Shown here: in pieces, positions 12,720 to 22,903 of the stretch
How positions within the stretch are numbered: the first letter of the stretch is position 1
How the letters are laid out: each line of letters starts with the position of its first letter
Origin: Thuidium tamariscinum
Taxonomy: Eukaryota > Streptophyta > Bryopsida > Hypnales > Thuidiaceae
Length of the DNA stretch: 64,000 nucleotides
Direction of reading: 5' to 3'
Assembly: GCA_947034885.2 (NCBI GenBank)
Contig: OX344752.2
Coordinates: 14,570,001 to 14,634,000, forward strand
Translations under genes and position numbers: made by a program
The notes under the pieces: generated by a model
What the model was told of the DNA's origin: nothing
Database searches by the model: none
Seen by the model: the letters and a program-made list of their open reading frames with translations, nothing else

Positions 12720-14290
12720 GGTTAACGGTAAACTCAAAATGCACCTATTCCCGATCATTCACCTATTTCTAGATTTTGAGGGTAAGAATGTACACAATTT
12801 GAAGAGCAAAGTCTATGGTTGGGAATGGGTACATTGGAACTCCTTGGCTCTTTGAAAAAGCATTGAAGTAATGCACAAAAGTCCCATTTAGAAATATCTA
12901 TATTGGAATGGACATTTGATTGTTTTAATTGCTAAAATGATAGGAGTAAATGCATGTTAATTTCATAATAGGAATCAATGGCAATTACTAAAAGAAAGAG
13001 AGAGAAAAAATAGTTTCTTTCGTCATATCATCATATTTTCAAATTTAAGTATATCATTCAATTTATTTAGCATTATAGGTTCAAAACATCTTCTATACAA
13101 CTAGAAGAAAGCAACTCAAAAAATTTAATTTAAGGAGTTTCTATTGCAGTTTATTAACTTGGTAGAATCTATACAATGCAATGCTTTTTAATGCTAATTC
13201 AAAATGAGAGTTTACAAGTAATTCAAGTGGCAAATTGGTTCATAGTACATAAAGAATCTATAATAGTCAAATTTTATAGCTTTGATGAAGTTTTGGTGTA
13301 AACAATACAACTTGTAATGCAAATGCAAAATCTAGCATAAAGAAGACCATTTTTAGTGAGCATTGTAATGTTGAAGTCATTGCCATACATGTTTGATCTC
13401 ATCGTTCCTTGTAATTAGGGTTCCCACAAAATAAGTATCTATTGTTGTATCTCATGCAAGAGATTGAAGATGTTTTTATTGCAACCTAGCAAGTTGAATG
13501 ATGGCACCTTTCAATAGCAATGAGATCACCTATTCAAATTTTAAACAATAAAAATTAATCAGTTCACATGTAAATTGATTTAATTTATAGTTAATCATGC
13601 AAAAAATACGATTTCATTCTAGATACCTAACATTTTAAAGTATCACTGTCTTACGTAGTTAAAAGCCCATTCTTTTAGTGGTGAATATTTGACTATAGAC
13701 TTCAAATGCCAAGAACTATTTACAAAGAGAAAATATAGAAGTTACAGAATATTACTCCCTCTATCCTAAAGTAATCTTCAGTTCCCATTAATTTTATTGC
13801 AATAAGCTTAATGCTATACTTTGAGAAGGGCTCAAAAACTCAAAAGTTTTAGGATGATAGGAGTGCATTAAATTCTACCTACAACTTGAAATAATCTGAA
13901 GTAATGCTATAATGCCAAAAATATCTTGAACAGCTTGTTTGCCCACAACTCGCCCACAAGATCATTTTGGGATTCAAGGAATATTGTGTACCCTATAACA
14001 AAAATATAATTCAAGAATTGCAATAAATACAATTTTTCCTACAAATGTGACCTTGTGAAGTGTAGCTATCTAGTTTGTTATATAGCCCAATTTTTTTTTG
14101 AGAATTTAAATGCTAGTATCTTGTAATCCACATAGTAGAAATTCTTGAATTTTTTTCTCCATCTTCTCAAAGTAACATACTACAAGATCATATGGACACA
14201 TATGCGTAAAAATATTTTTTTCAAAAATTTGGTACTTACGTTAGATATAATAGTTTTGAAGTGTTTTGGGTGAAAATATAGTCAATGAAC
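12720..14290. other. Gene-free AT-rich region
   Basis: Apart from the Stowaway-like MITE at 13755-13865, no gene or clear element is seen. Confidence 0.45.
13755..13865. mobile_element. Stowaway-like MITE
   Basis: It begins CTCCCTCTATCCTAAAG and ends CTTTTAGGATGATAGGAGTG or close to it. These are imperfect inverted repeats of the CTCCCTCCGTCC-type Stowaway terminus. TA precedes the left end (13753-13754); the right side reads CA, so that half of the duplication has decayed. A better copy is at 27337-27565. Confidence 0.65.
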
Positions 14291-14428
14291 TTTAGGGTTT
14301 AATTATTTACCTGTGACACATTCATTGGGTGATTGCATTGGAATAAACTACCCCCTTACCTTTAGGGTTTAATTATTCACCCATGACACATTCATTGGGT
14401 GATTGCATTGGGATAAACTACCTCCCTT
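14291..14428. repeat. Tandem duplication, 69-bp unit
   Basis: Two adjacent, nearly identical copies of a unit running from 'tttagggtttaattattta' through 'acacattcattgggtgattg' to 'ataaactacc'. Confidence 0.75.
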
Positions 14429-14475
14429 GCCTTGTGGCTAGGGAAGATTTCCCTTATTGCTTTGTCAAAAAAAGT

Positions 14476-14860
14476 AAATGTACAAAATTCCCCCCCTATT
14501 TTGTGCTCCATAAAAATAGTATTTCTTCAATTCCCCAACTTAGATTGCCCCCTTATTGCTCCATCAAAAAGTAAATGTACAAAATGTAAATGTAAATGTA
14601 TTCCATTTGATTCGAGGAAAAAAAAGAAGTAAATGTACAAAATTCCCCCTCTATTTTGTGCTACATAAAAATAGTATTTCTTCAATTCCCCAACTTAGAT
14701 TGCCCCCTTATTGCTCCATCAAAAAGTAAATGTACAAAATGTAAATTCCATTTGATTTGAGGAAAAATAAATAAATAAATAAATGTACAAAATTCCCCCC
14801 TATTTTGTGCTACATAAATTTAGTATTTCTTCAATTCCCTGACTTAGATTGCAATCTTTA
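14476..14860. repeat. Tandem repeat, about 150-bp unit, about 2.5 copies
   Basis: The phrase 'aaatgtacaaaattcccc' recurs at about 14476, 14632 and 14781. Each is followed by 'ctattttgtgct', 'tagtatttcttcaattccc' and 'gacttagattgc' or close variants. The 'ccccctattttgtgc' string is shared with the inside of the foldback element at 22904-23577, so this array probably grew from such an element. Confidence 0.7.
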
Positions 14861-14899
14861 GAAGCAAATGTGAATTCAGAATTTGCAAATTTTATCATA

Positions 14900-14985
14900 T
14901 GTGGCAAATAAAAAATTTCAGGGTTTTCCCTCGGGGACGAGCAAGGGGGTCAGTTCACCCCGGCCAGTGATTGGGTCCTCAACAA
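14900..14985 (-). mobile_element. Terminal arm of the GGGGTGAACTGACCC foldback family
   Basis: The stretch 'ttcagggttttccctcgggg' then 'gggggtcagttcaccccgg' matches the outer arm of the complete foldback at 22904-23577. Only one arm is found here, next to the tandem array that contains internal sequence of the same family. Confidence 0.5.
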
Positions 14986-15319
14986 AGTGAAGATGCCAAC
15001 AGTACAGTACTGAACATGCGACATGCATCACATTATTCTGAGAAACCCCAAAAAATTTCAAAAAAAATGAGGAGTTGAGGACTGAAGTGGAGAGTGCCCG
15101 GGGCCAAGCTCGTTCCGTACTCTGACAACCCCCAACATAAGCGTGTCTGTTACTGATATTAAGCTTATGAAATATCCCAGAAGCTCCAAAATTTTCAAAT
15201 AATCTCAATGACAATGAATAGTAAAAACAAACAACGGTATTAATCACACTCTCACAGACACCATTATCTCATTTTACCTCCCTCCCCCTGAGTACAAATA
15301 TAGGCCTCTAATAGCTTCA

Positions 15320-15435
15320 AGCAAGCACATAACCCTAAATAAACCACATAACCCGGAACAACCCACGTAATTGAACCCTGAATAACCCAAATAACCCGGA
15401 ACAACCCACACAACGTAACCCGGAATAACCCACCT
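15320..15435. repeat. Minisatellite with AACCCGGAAYAACCCAC units
   Basis: Several direct, slightly varied units of about 17-24 bp occur ('aacccggaacaacccac', 'aacccggaataacccac', 'aaccctgaataacccaa'). It is not a plant telomere repeat, although 'aaccctaaa' occurs at both ends. It lies just upstream of the GC-rich leader of the EXT1-like gene. Confidence 0.6.
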
Positions 15436-15519
15436 AACCCTAAATTGTGCCAAAAATGAAGACGTATAAATATCCCAAACTCCAAAGGGACAAAAATGGA
15501 TATACTCACCGGCGCCGAT

Positions 15520-16958
15520 GGGACTAATAACGCATAAAGACAGAAGCCGAAGGGACGCGGCGTGGAAGACCGAACACCGCCACAGTTTCAGTCCACTGGA
15601 TGAAAATCATCCATGACTGATGAAACGCATCCAATGTCATCCAACTTGCACTAGTCTAGCCCAGTCGGTAACTGACGAAAGGGGTGCTACCGACCTACTG
15701 CGATGTACCGCCTTGTTGTGTGGGAGTAGGTCGCTTCCCCGTGGCTTCCGCCTCCAGCCTGCCCGCCTCCTCCCAACGGGCAGACTGGGCCCCGCCCCGA
15801 AAATCCTTTCCCCTCCAGTCTTGCAGACCGCGTGAGGGGACTCATTGTTTGCAGCTCCACGACGACGAGTTGTGCTTGACTTGAACTGGAAAGAGGCGCA
15901 TGATTCCTGCTGCATCCTGCATCCCGTGTCCATGCACGCGCTTGATTCATTCCACGCTTACTTACCCTGCTCGGTCGATCCGTCGATTCCCTTTAAGTAC
16001 TGCCGGCCTTCATCTTTTTCTTCTGTTTTTCGAATTTTTCGCACAGCAACAGCAGGCGTCGTCATCGTCGTCATCGTCGTTGCTCTAGCTTGCTTCTTCA
16101 AGGTCGCAATTGAGGATCGGTACTTTCAGATCCATTCCGCGTTCTAGTGGGTTGTGCGCGTTGCGTCTGCATATTTCTGGGACGAGTGGGATTGGGGGTG
16201 AATAGTGGAAAGAGCTCTGGTGAAGTGGTTTTCTGGGGTTGGTATCTGCTTTGTGGAGCTTGCGGTGCGGCGGGAGGAACTTTGTATCTCGTGTACGTAT
16301 GTGTGAATGTGGCATTAGTTTGGTTCAGGTTGGTGGAAAGCTCTTGCGGTGGTGTTAACGTTGGCGTAGAGGACGTTTTTCGGTGTGAAGTTTTGGACGG
16401 AGTTGCAAGCGCGTGGGGTTCGCTCGTGTGTTCTTCTGGGGTCGTACGTATCTAGGGGCGGTGGAGTGTTTTGGTTTTCTGTGAGCGGGGGGGCGCTATC
16501 TGGGGTTGGACGGAGGGGCTCTCGCGCATTTGAGTGCGTTTCTCTTGTTTTGGAGAACCACATTGCTTTTCCCCTGTTTTGAAGACAGTGATGGTTTTTC
16601 TGAGACGTTACGTTGCAATGTGTGACGCATCGTCGTCGCTCCTGTTTCCAGAGTTTATTTGTTGATTGAATGCCTAGAGCCACTGGATTCAAATCTAGAA
16701 GCAAACTGACTCTCGGTTTGCAACGACCACGTCGTCTTCGTCTTCACGCGTTTACGTCTCTCGTCTCTTTTACTTTTGCGATGCTCACGCTCTGCGAGGC
16801 TGCGGCTTCTAGCATTCCGACTACGGTAATAAGAACGCTTTAGCATCGCGAGGAGGGGGCTTCATCTTTAGTTTTCTGATTCTTAAGAAGAAGATAATCC
16901 CGAGGTGTGTATCACGCATCTGGGATTGTGATAGGATTGGGTATATATATTTTTACAG
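15520..16958 (+). promoter_or_regulatory. GC-rich promoter and 5' leader of the EXT1-like gene, with a probable leader intron
   Basis: Composition jumps to GC-rich at about 15520 and stays so to the gene. The stretch just before the start codon reads 'tatatatatttttacag|aaagg', a convincing 3' splice site (AG at 16957-16958) only 24 bp before the ATG, so the 5' UTR probably contains an intron. Overlapping open frames on both strands look like GC-rich chance frames. A short GTC/CAG trinucleotide-rich patch sits at 16045-16083. Confidence 0.5.
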
Positions 16959-16982
16959 AAAGGAGGGGATCATATTTAGTCA

Positions 16983-18305
16983 ATGGGGCCGAAGCAATGT
17001 ATTGCGTGTGAGAGCCTGGTGGAGATCCCGGAGGACGACAATCTAGGCAAGCTGCCCCCACGGCCCCGCATGTGGCGAGGCAAATGCAATTCGGTGGTCT
17101 CCATGTGGTCGACGGTGCGAATAACTCTTGTGGACAGGCGTTCTCTTCTTGCGATCATCGTGATGTGCTGCTTGGGGCTCGTTCTCCTAGCGACTTCAGG
17201 AAAAGTCTTGAACCCCGGGCCATGGCATGCGCGGAAGATGTGGCATTACCCCATCGAGTTTCCGCGGTGCTCCATGGACGCCTGCTTCAACTTCTCCCGT
17301 TGCGAGCACGGAAACGAGCTTTTGATCTACACCTACAACGAGCCCGCGGCGCCCGACGATATCCCGACCTATTTGAACTTGTTACCGACTTCGAAGTATC
17401 ACACGAACGATCCGGAGAAGGCGTGTCTCTTCTTCTACTTCTCCGATAGCGTTGCGAACCAAGACGCATGGACAAAGCCGGACCCTAAGAACTTGCCTCA
17501 CTGGAACGGGGGGCTCAACCACGTTTTCGTTACTTTCGCAGATCGGTGGGATCAGACGAACCCATCACCGAGGTCTATCGGCATGGCGTCGATTCTCAGT
17601 ACGGAGCTTCACTACACGACCTACCGGCCCCAGTTCGACATCGCCATCCCACTTCCCCGATTGAATTCGCACGTGAAGGGGCTCGCGGAGTTGAAGCCTT
17701 TCGAGCGGAAGTACTTTTTAACGTTCAAGGGTACTCGGTACCTTTCTCGGGAGGGCAATTTCAGGAGCAGCCCAGCGTTTCGGGCTATGCACAACGGGAA
17801 GGACGTGGTGATTGCAACCACTTGCAACCACGAGACGAACAACAAGCTTCTGCGATGGCAGCCATGGCGGGGCACGGGATGTGAGGAGGATCAGATTCTC
17901 TTCGACAGGAATGACTACACGGATCTGATGAACACGACCTTCGGGTTGGCGCCCGCGGGCAGGTCGCCCGCTTCCTACCGAATGCTGGAAGTTCTGAGCG
18001 CGGGCGCTATTCCGGTGCTAATTGCGGACAATTACGTGAAGCCGTTTGATACTTTGATTCAGTGGCCGCGTTGCTTGTTGCAGTTCCCCACGAATGAGAT
18101 TCATCGGATTCTACCCACGCTGCGAGCGCTGTCGAGGAAGGAAATCGAACTGCGTCAACAGTATTGTCAGCACATTTTTCGGAGCGTCCTTCAGGATGAT
18201 AGCACACTGATGCGGTCGGTGATGCTGTCGTTTCGGGAACGCTTTATGGGGATTTTGCCAAACCTGCCTCTCATGGACGGCGATCTCAACCCCTTCATTA
18301 CTTGA
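16983..18305 (+). CDS. EXT1-like exostosin (GT47) glycosyltransferase
   Basis: A single-exon gene of 440 residues. An in-frame TAG lies two codons upstream, fixing the start at or after this ATG. Residues about 54-72 (SLLAIIVMCCLGLVLLATSG) form a signal anchor after a basic cytosolic N-terminus, so a type II Golgi protein is expected. The lumenal part follows the N-terminal half of animal EXT1: CSMDACFNFSRC near 96-107, HWNGGLNHVF, FDIAIPLPRL, RKYFLTFKGTRYL, and the signature GRSPASYRMLEVLSAGAIPV near 320-340. In animals this domain transfers glucuronic acid in heparan sulfate chains. The GT64 domain of full EXT proteins is absent and the protein stops after the GT47 domain. Substrate in this organism is unknown. 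Codon use is GC-richer than the intronless genes at 39 and 42 kb. The family call is firm, the exact activity is not. Confidence 0.9.
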   Translation: MGPKQCIACESLVEIPEDDNLGKLPPRPRMWRGKCNSVVSMWSTVRITLVDRRSLLAIIVMCCLGLVLLATSGKVLNPGPWHARKMWHYPIEFPRCSMDACFNFSRCEHGNELLIYTYNEPAAPDDIPTYLNLLPTSKYHTNDPEKACLFFYFSDSVANQDAWTKPDPKNLPHWNGGLNHVFVTFADRWDQTNPSPRSIGMASILSTELHYTTYRPQFDIAIPLPRLNSHVKGLAELKPFERKYFLTFKGTRYLSREGNFRSSPAFRAMHNGKDVVIATTCNHETNNKLLRWQPWRGTGCEEDQILFDRNDYTDLMNTTFGLAPAGRSPASYRMLEVLSAGAIPVLIADNYVKPFDTLIQWPRCLLQFPTNEIHRILPTLRALSRKEIELRQQYCQHIFRSVLQDDSTLMRSVMLSFRERFMGILPNLPLMDGDLNPFIT

Positions 18306-20149
18306 AATCCTCAACAAACATAGGATGGCAAACTTTACGCATTTGCCACCAGCTTCTTGCTCATGCAGTTTGGACGAAATTGTGATCTTGTGATGGTATG
18401 TGAGTACCGACTCTGCCATTTGATCTCCAGCCCTGCCCTCGGAGCGACAGAATGAAAAGCCTCTGCAGCAGCAGCACTTGAAAGCCACATATCTGGAGCA
18501 GTAGGTTTGATATGGATTTGAATTCTCAAACAAAAGTTTCTGTCATTGCGGTTGAGCAGGCTTTTTTTGAAAATTTTCTAGGAGCGCGGCGACTATCATC
18601 TTCATGTACGAGATGGTGGTGTCTCTTCCTTTCACTGGACATGGTTAGTGTATCATACAGTAGGCTGAACCATACAAGGAGATGTTCATTTTTTGGAGCA
18701 ACAAGTGCTCAATTTAAGAATCAAAAGAGACAAAGGCAAACAACAAGCAGTGTGGAACTGATGAAGTTGGTGCTGCCTGCTTCCTGATTCATCCCCAAAG
18801 GAAATTTCTCAATCCTTTTTTGATCAATTTTTGTCGTTCTTTCTCGCTTGGTCTAGATTGCTTGGAGCCCTGATTTGTACATGATTTGTTGTCCTCATCG
18901 CCAAGTGGCTCCTGAAGGCCTCCTCAATTGGGTGATGGTTTTCATGGTGCAGCATCAAGCTTGTCGTGGAACGTGCCTCGTTTCTGTGCATGAAATTCAG
19001 AGTGCTTAGTTGCTTGAATGAGGACGTGCCTTCGATTCTAATGAATGTGGGGTATAGGAGGTTTGTTCTGTAGGGACACCAGTGTAAAGATCTTAGCCTT
19101 TGATACTTGTTGACAGTTACTTTGCCCTCGGAGGATGGAGCCGATGACCATGCAGTCATGCGTCAATATCTTTCGCTCTATGAATTTTTTAAGAAAAATT
19201 CAGGGATGAGATCATGTGTCTTGTATAGCCTAAAATAATTCAGATCTTGTAGTGAGGATTTGAGATTGGCATGATTGAAGCAAAGTGAAAAGAAAAAAAA
19301 TCATGTCTGATACAAATGAGCTGACGGTATCTGAAAATAAATATTCACCATTGGTATAGAAACATTGCAATGAGTGATTTTTGATAATTAATTGAATTAT
19401 TTTTTCTAAAATGGTAGGTACTTAGGTTGTAGATTTTCTTCTGAATTTGGAGGCACTTGAGATGAAGGTTTTGTACCATTTAAAAATTAATTAATTATTT
19501 GATTATATAGTTGGTGTACTTCAAGCCTTGCAATTTGCTAATTTTCTTAATTTTTTACTCATGTTTTTAGCCATTGTTCTTGTTCCTCAGGAACTACCAT
19601 CCCCCCATCAAGCCTCATTCTTCTTCTAATAGTAGATATTAAGAGAAAAAATCTTCTATAAAAAGTATAAATTTTATATTGAATTTTCCTAAGAATCTTG
19701 TCTATTTTTCAACATTGTTTCCTTCTTGCAACAAGGTAAAATGCTTAGGATAATTGAATAAAAATTGCCAAACCCTTATTCCAAAGAACACTAGATTTTC
19801 CATTATTTGTTTGGCTATGAGAATTGCTTAATTACAATAGATTATTTTTGTGGATGAACTTATAAATGTGAATGGATGCTTAGACTATCCATTGAATTCT
19901 TTTTCTTTTTCTTACTTTCATACATTCAAAGAAAGGTGCAAGTCATCACTCTATCATCCAAAATGAAATGAGTGCCACCAAGTGTCCTTTTCTCTATGAG
20001 ACCAACCGACCACTAAATGATTCCAATGTCTTGTACGATAAAGTGTGTGCATCTACAAGAGACATTGTTGTAATGGTGACATCTGTCTACATTTATCTTA
20101 AAATCTTAAATAGGTGTAGATAGGTGTCGCAGTTAGGAGAGTATCTCCT
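18306..20149. other. 3' flank and gene-free region
   Basis: The first 200-300 bp are probably the 3' UTR of the EXT1-like gene. Composition then falls gradually to AT-rich sequence. No further gene is supported. Confidence 0.45.
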
Positions 20150-21060
20150 TCATGTGCACATATGATACATCACGTTCACGACGTTCACGACGCATAACTC
20201 ATTAAGTTAGCGCCGGTAAATTGAAGTTCCGGTGAGCTCCTTATCAGAAATCCCGGCACCCACCACCAATAAGTTCAGTTCAGTACTTCAGTTCGCCCGT
20301 CTGCTCGTGCCATTAAGTCCAGTTAAGCTTCGGTAACTTGCCTGCGGCCTGCGGGAAGTCCGTCCGGGACCTCCGGCAGGCCTGGCAACTTGCCTGTGTT
20401 TGAAGATGCCTTACGTGATTCTCTTCCTGAAACCCTCTTCATCGATCGACGATGATTCAGGCATTGCCGGACCGGAGCCAGCTTGGGAGGCTGGGACTCT
20501 GGCTGCGACCGTGGCGGGGTGGGGTGGGGGCCATCTTTGTCAACCCGACTAAAAGGACGATTTCCGTATCCGTCAGTCAGTATTGTGGCAGTTGGCAATT
20601 TCGTCAATGGGTCCATCGCATGGGAGTCCGAGTTTTCCGTGTTTGGAAATCGTTGACTGATTGAAGAGTCGAAAGACGGGTGAAACACTTACAGGAAGTT
20701 ACTGTAATTCCTTTGTTATCAGACTCTATCGGCAGGGAGAGATCTCTCTCAGAGCAATACAGCGATGGTTCCGAAGTTGCGGAGGGAAATGAAGCCAGGA
20801 TTTCACTCAACTATCTCAGGTCTGTCTACGCTCACGCTTTTCCAGGCGTTGCTCTGACAATCGATGGAGCCCGTTTGATAAAACCCGTGAAGGGAAGGTT
20901 TTTACTGAATAACACCGGAAGGCAAATACACAGCCGAGGGCGAGAAAACACCCGGAGGCGAGGAAACGGAGCCCGTTTACAAATGACCGCACCACCAACC
21001 AGTCACCCTCAGCACCCAACATGGTTTCCGGTCAAGGCCTGACCAGATTTTGAACCCAGG
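20150..21060. other. GC-rich island with exon-like pieces, gene not resolved
   Basis: About 0.9 kb of GC-rich DNA stands between AT-rich flanks. On the plus strand, a segment after a splice acceptor (ACTTACAG, 20692-20699) is open for over 100 codons and reads EVTVIPLLSDSIGRERSL onward, with balanced protein-like composition. On the minus strand an ATG near 20460 reads MPESSSIDEEGFRKRI and then meets a good donor (AC|GTAAGG). Neither could be extended into a full model or matched to a family. It could be a real small gene, a gene fragment or part of a mobile element. Confidence 0.35.
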
Positions 21061-22199
21061 CTGAAATTGGGTTTTTTTGGGGTCTTTTTTGAGGTTGAGA
21101 CTAACAAGGTTATGACACATGTCATAAATTAATGAGTGTAGGAAATAGTGGGTAGGAAAGTAATTCTTGAATGATCAGAATTGGAAGACTCTAAACATTG
21201 GTTGTGGGCAAAATGCACTTTTTGGTTCCCAAAATTCACTAGAATTTCAATTTGAGGAATAAAAATACGATTGTTTTTCTATTTTCGTAATTCCTATCTT
21301 CCTACATGGGAAAAATTTCCACTACATTACAATGAACTGTAGCCGATCATTTAAGGTATTCTAAACATGATACGGTGTAATGCAAGGCAAAGCAAATATT
21401 TGCATAGGTGCTGTGATAGAATCAATGGGGATTGAAAATTGACTTTGATAATTTTATCACATTAATTGAAATTACTATGATTTTTGAAAGGCAAAAAGGT
21501 GCACCGTGTGGGTCAGTTTCAGCAGGTCCTACCGAAATATTTTATTTTCTGCCATTCAACAATTCAGGTGACATGCAGGATTTTTTCACGATTTTCGACA
21601 CTGTATGAAGATAGTCCTACTTTTGGATTGATTCTTTCTATTCCTGCGTATACACGTGTTCTTGTTTCTAATTATTCTCAAGAACAATTTCTTTCAAAAT
21701 TTTAAAAAGAGTTGTAAATAAGTTTTGAAATTCCAACATCCTCCAATTTTTTTCTTGAGTTATTTACGAAACTGACCTATACGCAACTGACCTTATACCT
21801 ATCCAACATTCCCCAACTGCCCTTTGGAATGAAAAAGGGTGAAAAAACATCATAGCGAAAGGATAAGGCGGATTTTTTGACTGTCGTGGAAGTAACTTCG
21901 TGGTCCTTCAGCTGCCGAACCTCTCGCCTACAGTACTGGCACGGATCTACGGGCGTACGATACCTACCCCCATGTCCCCACTAGATATTTATTTATTTAT
22001 TTGAAAGAGATTCTCTCCAGATTCCAAGGGAATCAAAGGGAAAAAAAAGGGGAAAAAAAAAAAGTCTATCCTGCAGGCATCCACGCAATTGATTCTGAAA
22101 AGCTATTCAATCTCCTAATCTTAAGCCTCAGCCAGGCATTCAGTGTCGGTTGTAACGTAAAGAAAAGACTTTTTCCTTTTCTTTTTTAAACAAATGAAG
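21061..22199. other. Repeat-rich AT region
   Basis: No gene is seen. It contains two pieces of repeat family C: an inverted piece (about 21095-21200) and a forward piece (about 21340-21510, 'taaggtattctaaacatg', 'gcaaggcaaagcaaatattt'). Full copies are at 30638-31010 and 62465-62814. Confidence 0.5.
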
Positions 22200-22207
22200 G
22201 ATAGTAG

Positions 22208-22621
22208 CAGCCAGGGCTTTTTTTTCTGGCGAAATTTCGCCAGTTTGTCAGAATTCTGACCACTGTTGGTTAGTCCCTCCAAAATCTGGCCACTGCAGTG
22301 AGGCCAGCAGGGGGGACACTGGTCCAAAAAAAAAGCCCTGGTAGCAGCCCTCTTTTTTTTACTTTTTGAGAAAGTGTCAAGATGGAGATCACTTCAAATT
22401 TGGTGAAGCATTGTATTTCAACATTCATCCATCTTTTGGGCTTGCAAACATTTTTATGTCATATTTATACAATGTTTCATCCAAAATTGGCAACTTCATT
22501 CATATTTTTTAAAGAGATTCAAACATTTTTGGCGAAAAAAGAATACTTTTATCTGGTGAAAAAAAGACATTTATTTGAAATGGTGCAATTTGGCCACACG
22601 GTGCTGGAAAAAAAAAGGCTA
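22208..22621 (+). mobile_element. hAT-type MITE (CAGCCC...AAAAAGGCT), interrupted by a second hAT MITE
   Basis: The element reads CAGCCCTCTTTTTTT, 'actttttgagaaagtg', 'catccatcttttgg', 'gcgaaaaaagaatac', ending 'ggaaaaaaaaaggct'. The 8-bp target duplication is gatagtag (22200-22207) and tatagtag (22622-22629), matching at 7 of 8. A 130-bp hAT element has inserted four bases inside the left end, so the bases CAGC occur at both 22208-22211 and 22346-22349. Relatives lie at 33053-33330 (plus) and 44421-44692 (minus). Confidence 0.7.
22212..22341. mobile_element. hAT-type MITE with perfect 8-bp target duplication
   Basis: Terminal inverted repeats are CAGGGCTTTTTTTT and its complement AAAAAAAAGCCCTG. 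The flanking duplication GTAGCAGC is perfect (22204-22211 and 22342-22349). CAGGG ends and 8-bp duplications define the hAT superfamily. It is only 130 bp and non-coding. It sits across the end of the older hAT MITE, so it is the younger insertion. Confidence 0.88.
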
Positions 22622-22652
22622 TATAGTAGAACTAAGAAAAGACTCTTTCATT

Positions 22653-22883
22653 CAGGGCTTTTTTTTCATTTTTGGAGAAGTGCCATAATGACGATATAAA
22701 ATGTTATAGTGGTGCTCTCAATTGCAACCTTCATCCGCTTATTGGATGCATAATATGGTTTTCATCCACAATCAGGTGATTGCATCTAATGTTTTAAGAA
22801 AATTGAAAGTTGTCTAGTGATTTCATCTAAATTATTTTTTTCTAGTGCAATCTAGCACCTAAAAGCCAAAAAAAACAGCCCTG
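22653..22883. mobile_element. hAT-type MITE
   Basis: It begins CAGGGCTTTTTTTTC and ends AAAAAAAACAGCCCTG. The flanks are CTTTCATT (22645-22652) and CTTTCGTC (22884-22891), an 8-bp duplication with two differences. The interior partly resembles the 'gagaaagtgcc' hAT family just upstream, in more decayed form. Confidence 0.75.
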
Positions 22884-22903
22884 CTTTCGTCCAGTCTATT
22901 GGG

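Noticed and set aside
15637-16704. Overlapping long open frames on both strands upstream of the EXT1-like gene
   Set aside because: GC-rich DNA has few stops. The frames are Pro/Arg/Ser-biased, overlap each other on several strands and lack family similarity.
16939-16950. TATA box for the EXT1-like gene
   Set aside because: The string is followed at once by a polypyrimidine-AG splice acceptor and lies only about 35 bp from the ATG, so a leader intron end is more likely.
17287-18533. Minus-strand open frames across the EXT1-like gene
   Set aside because: They mirror the real coding strand and show no independent protein resemblance.
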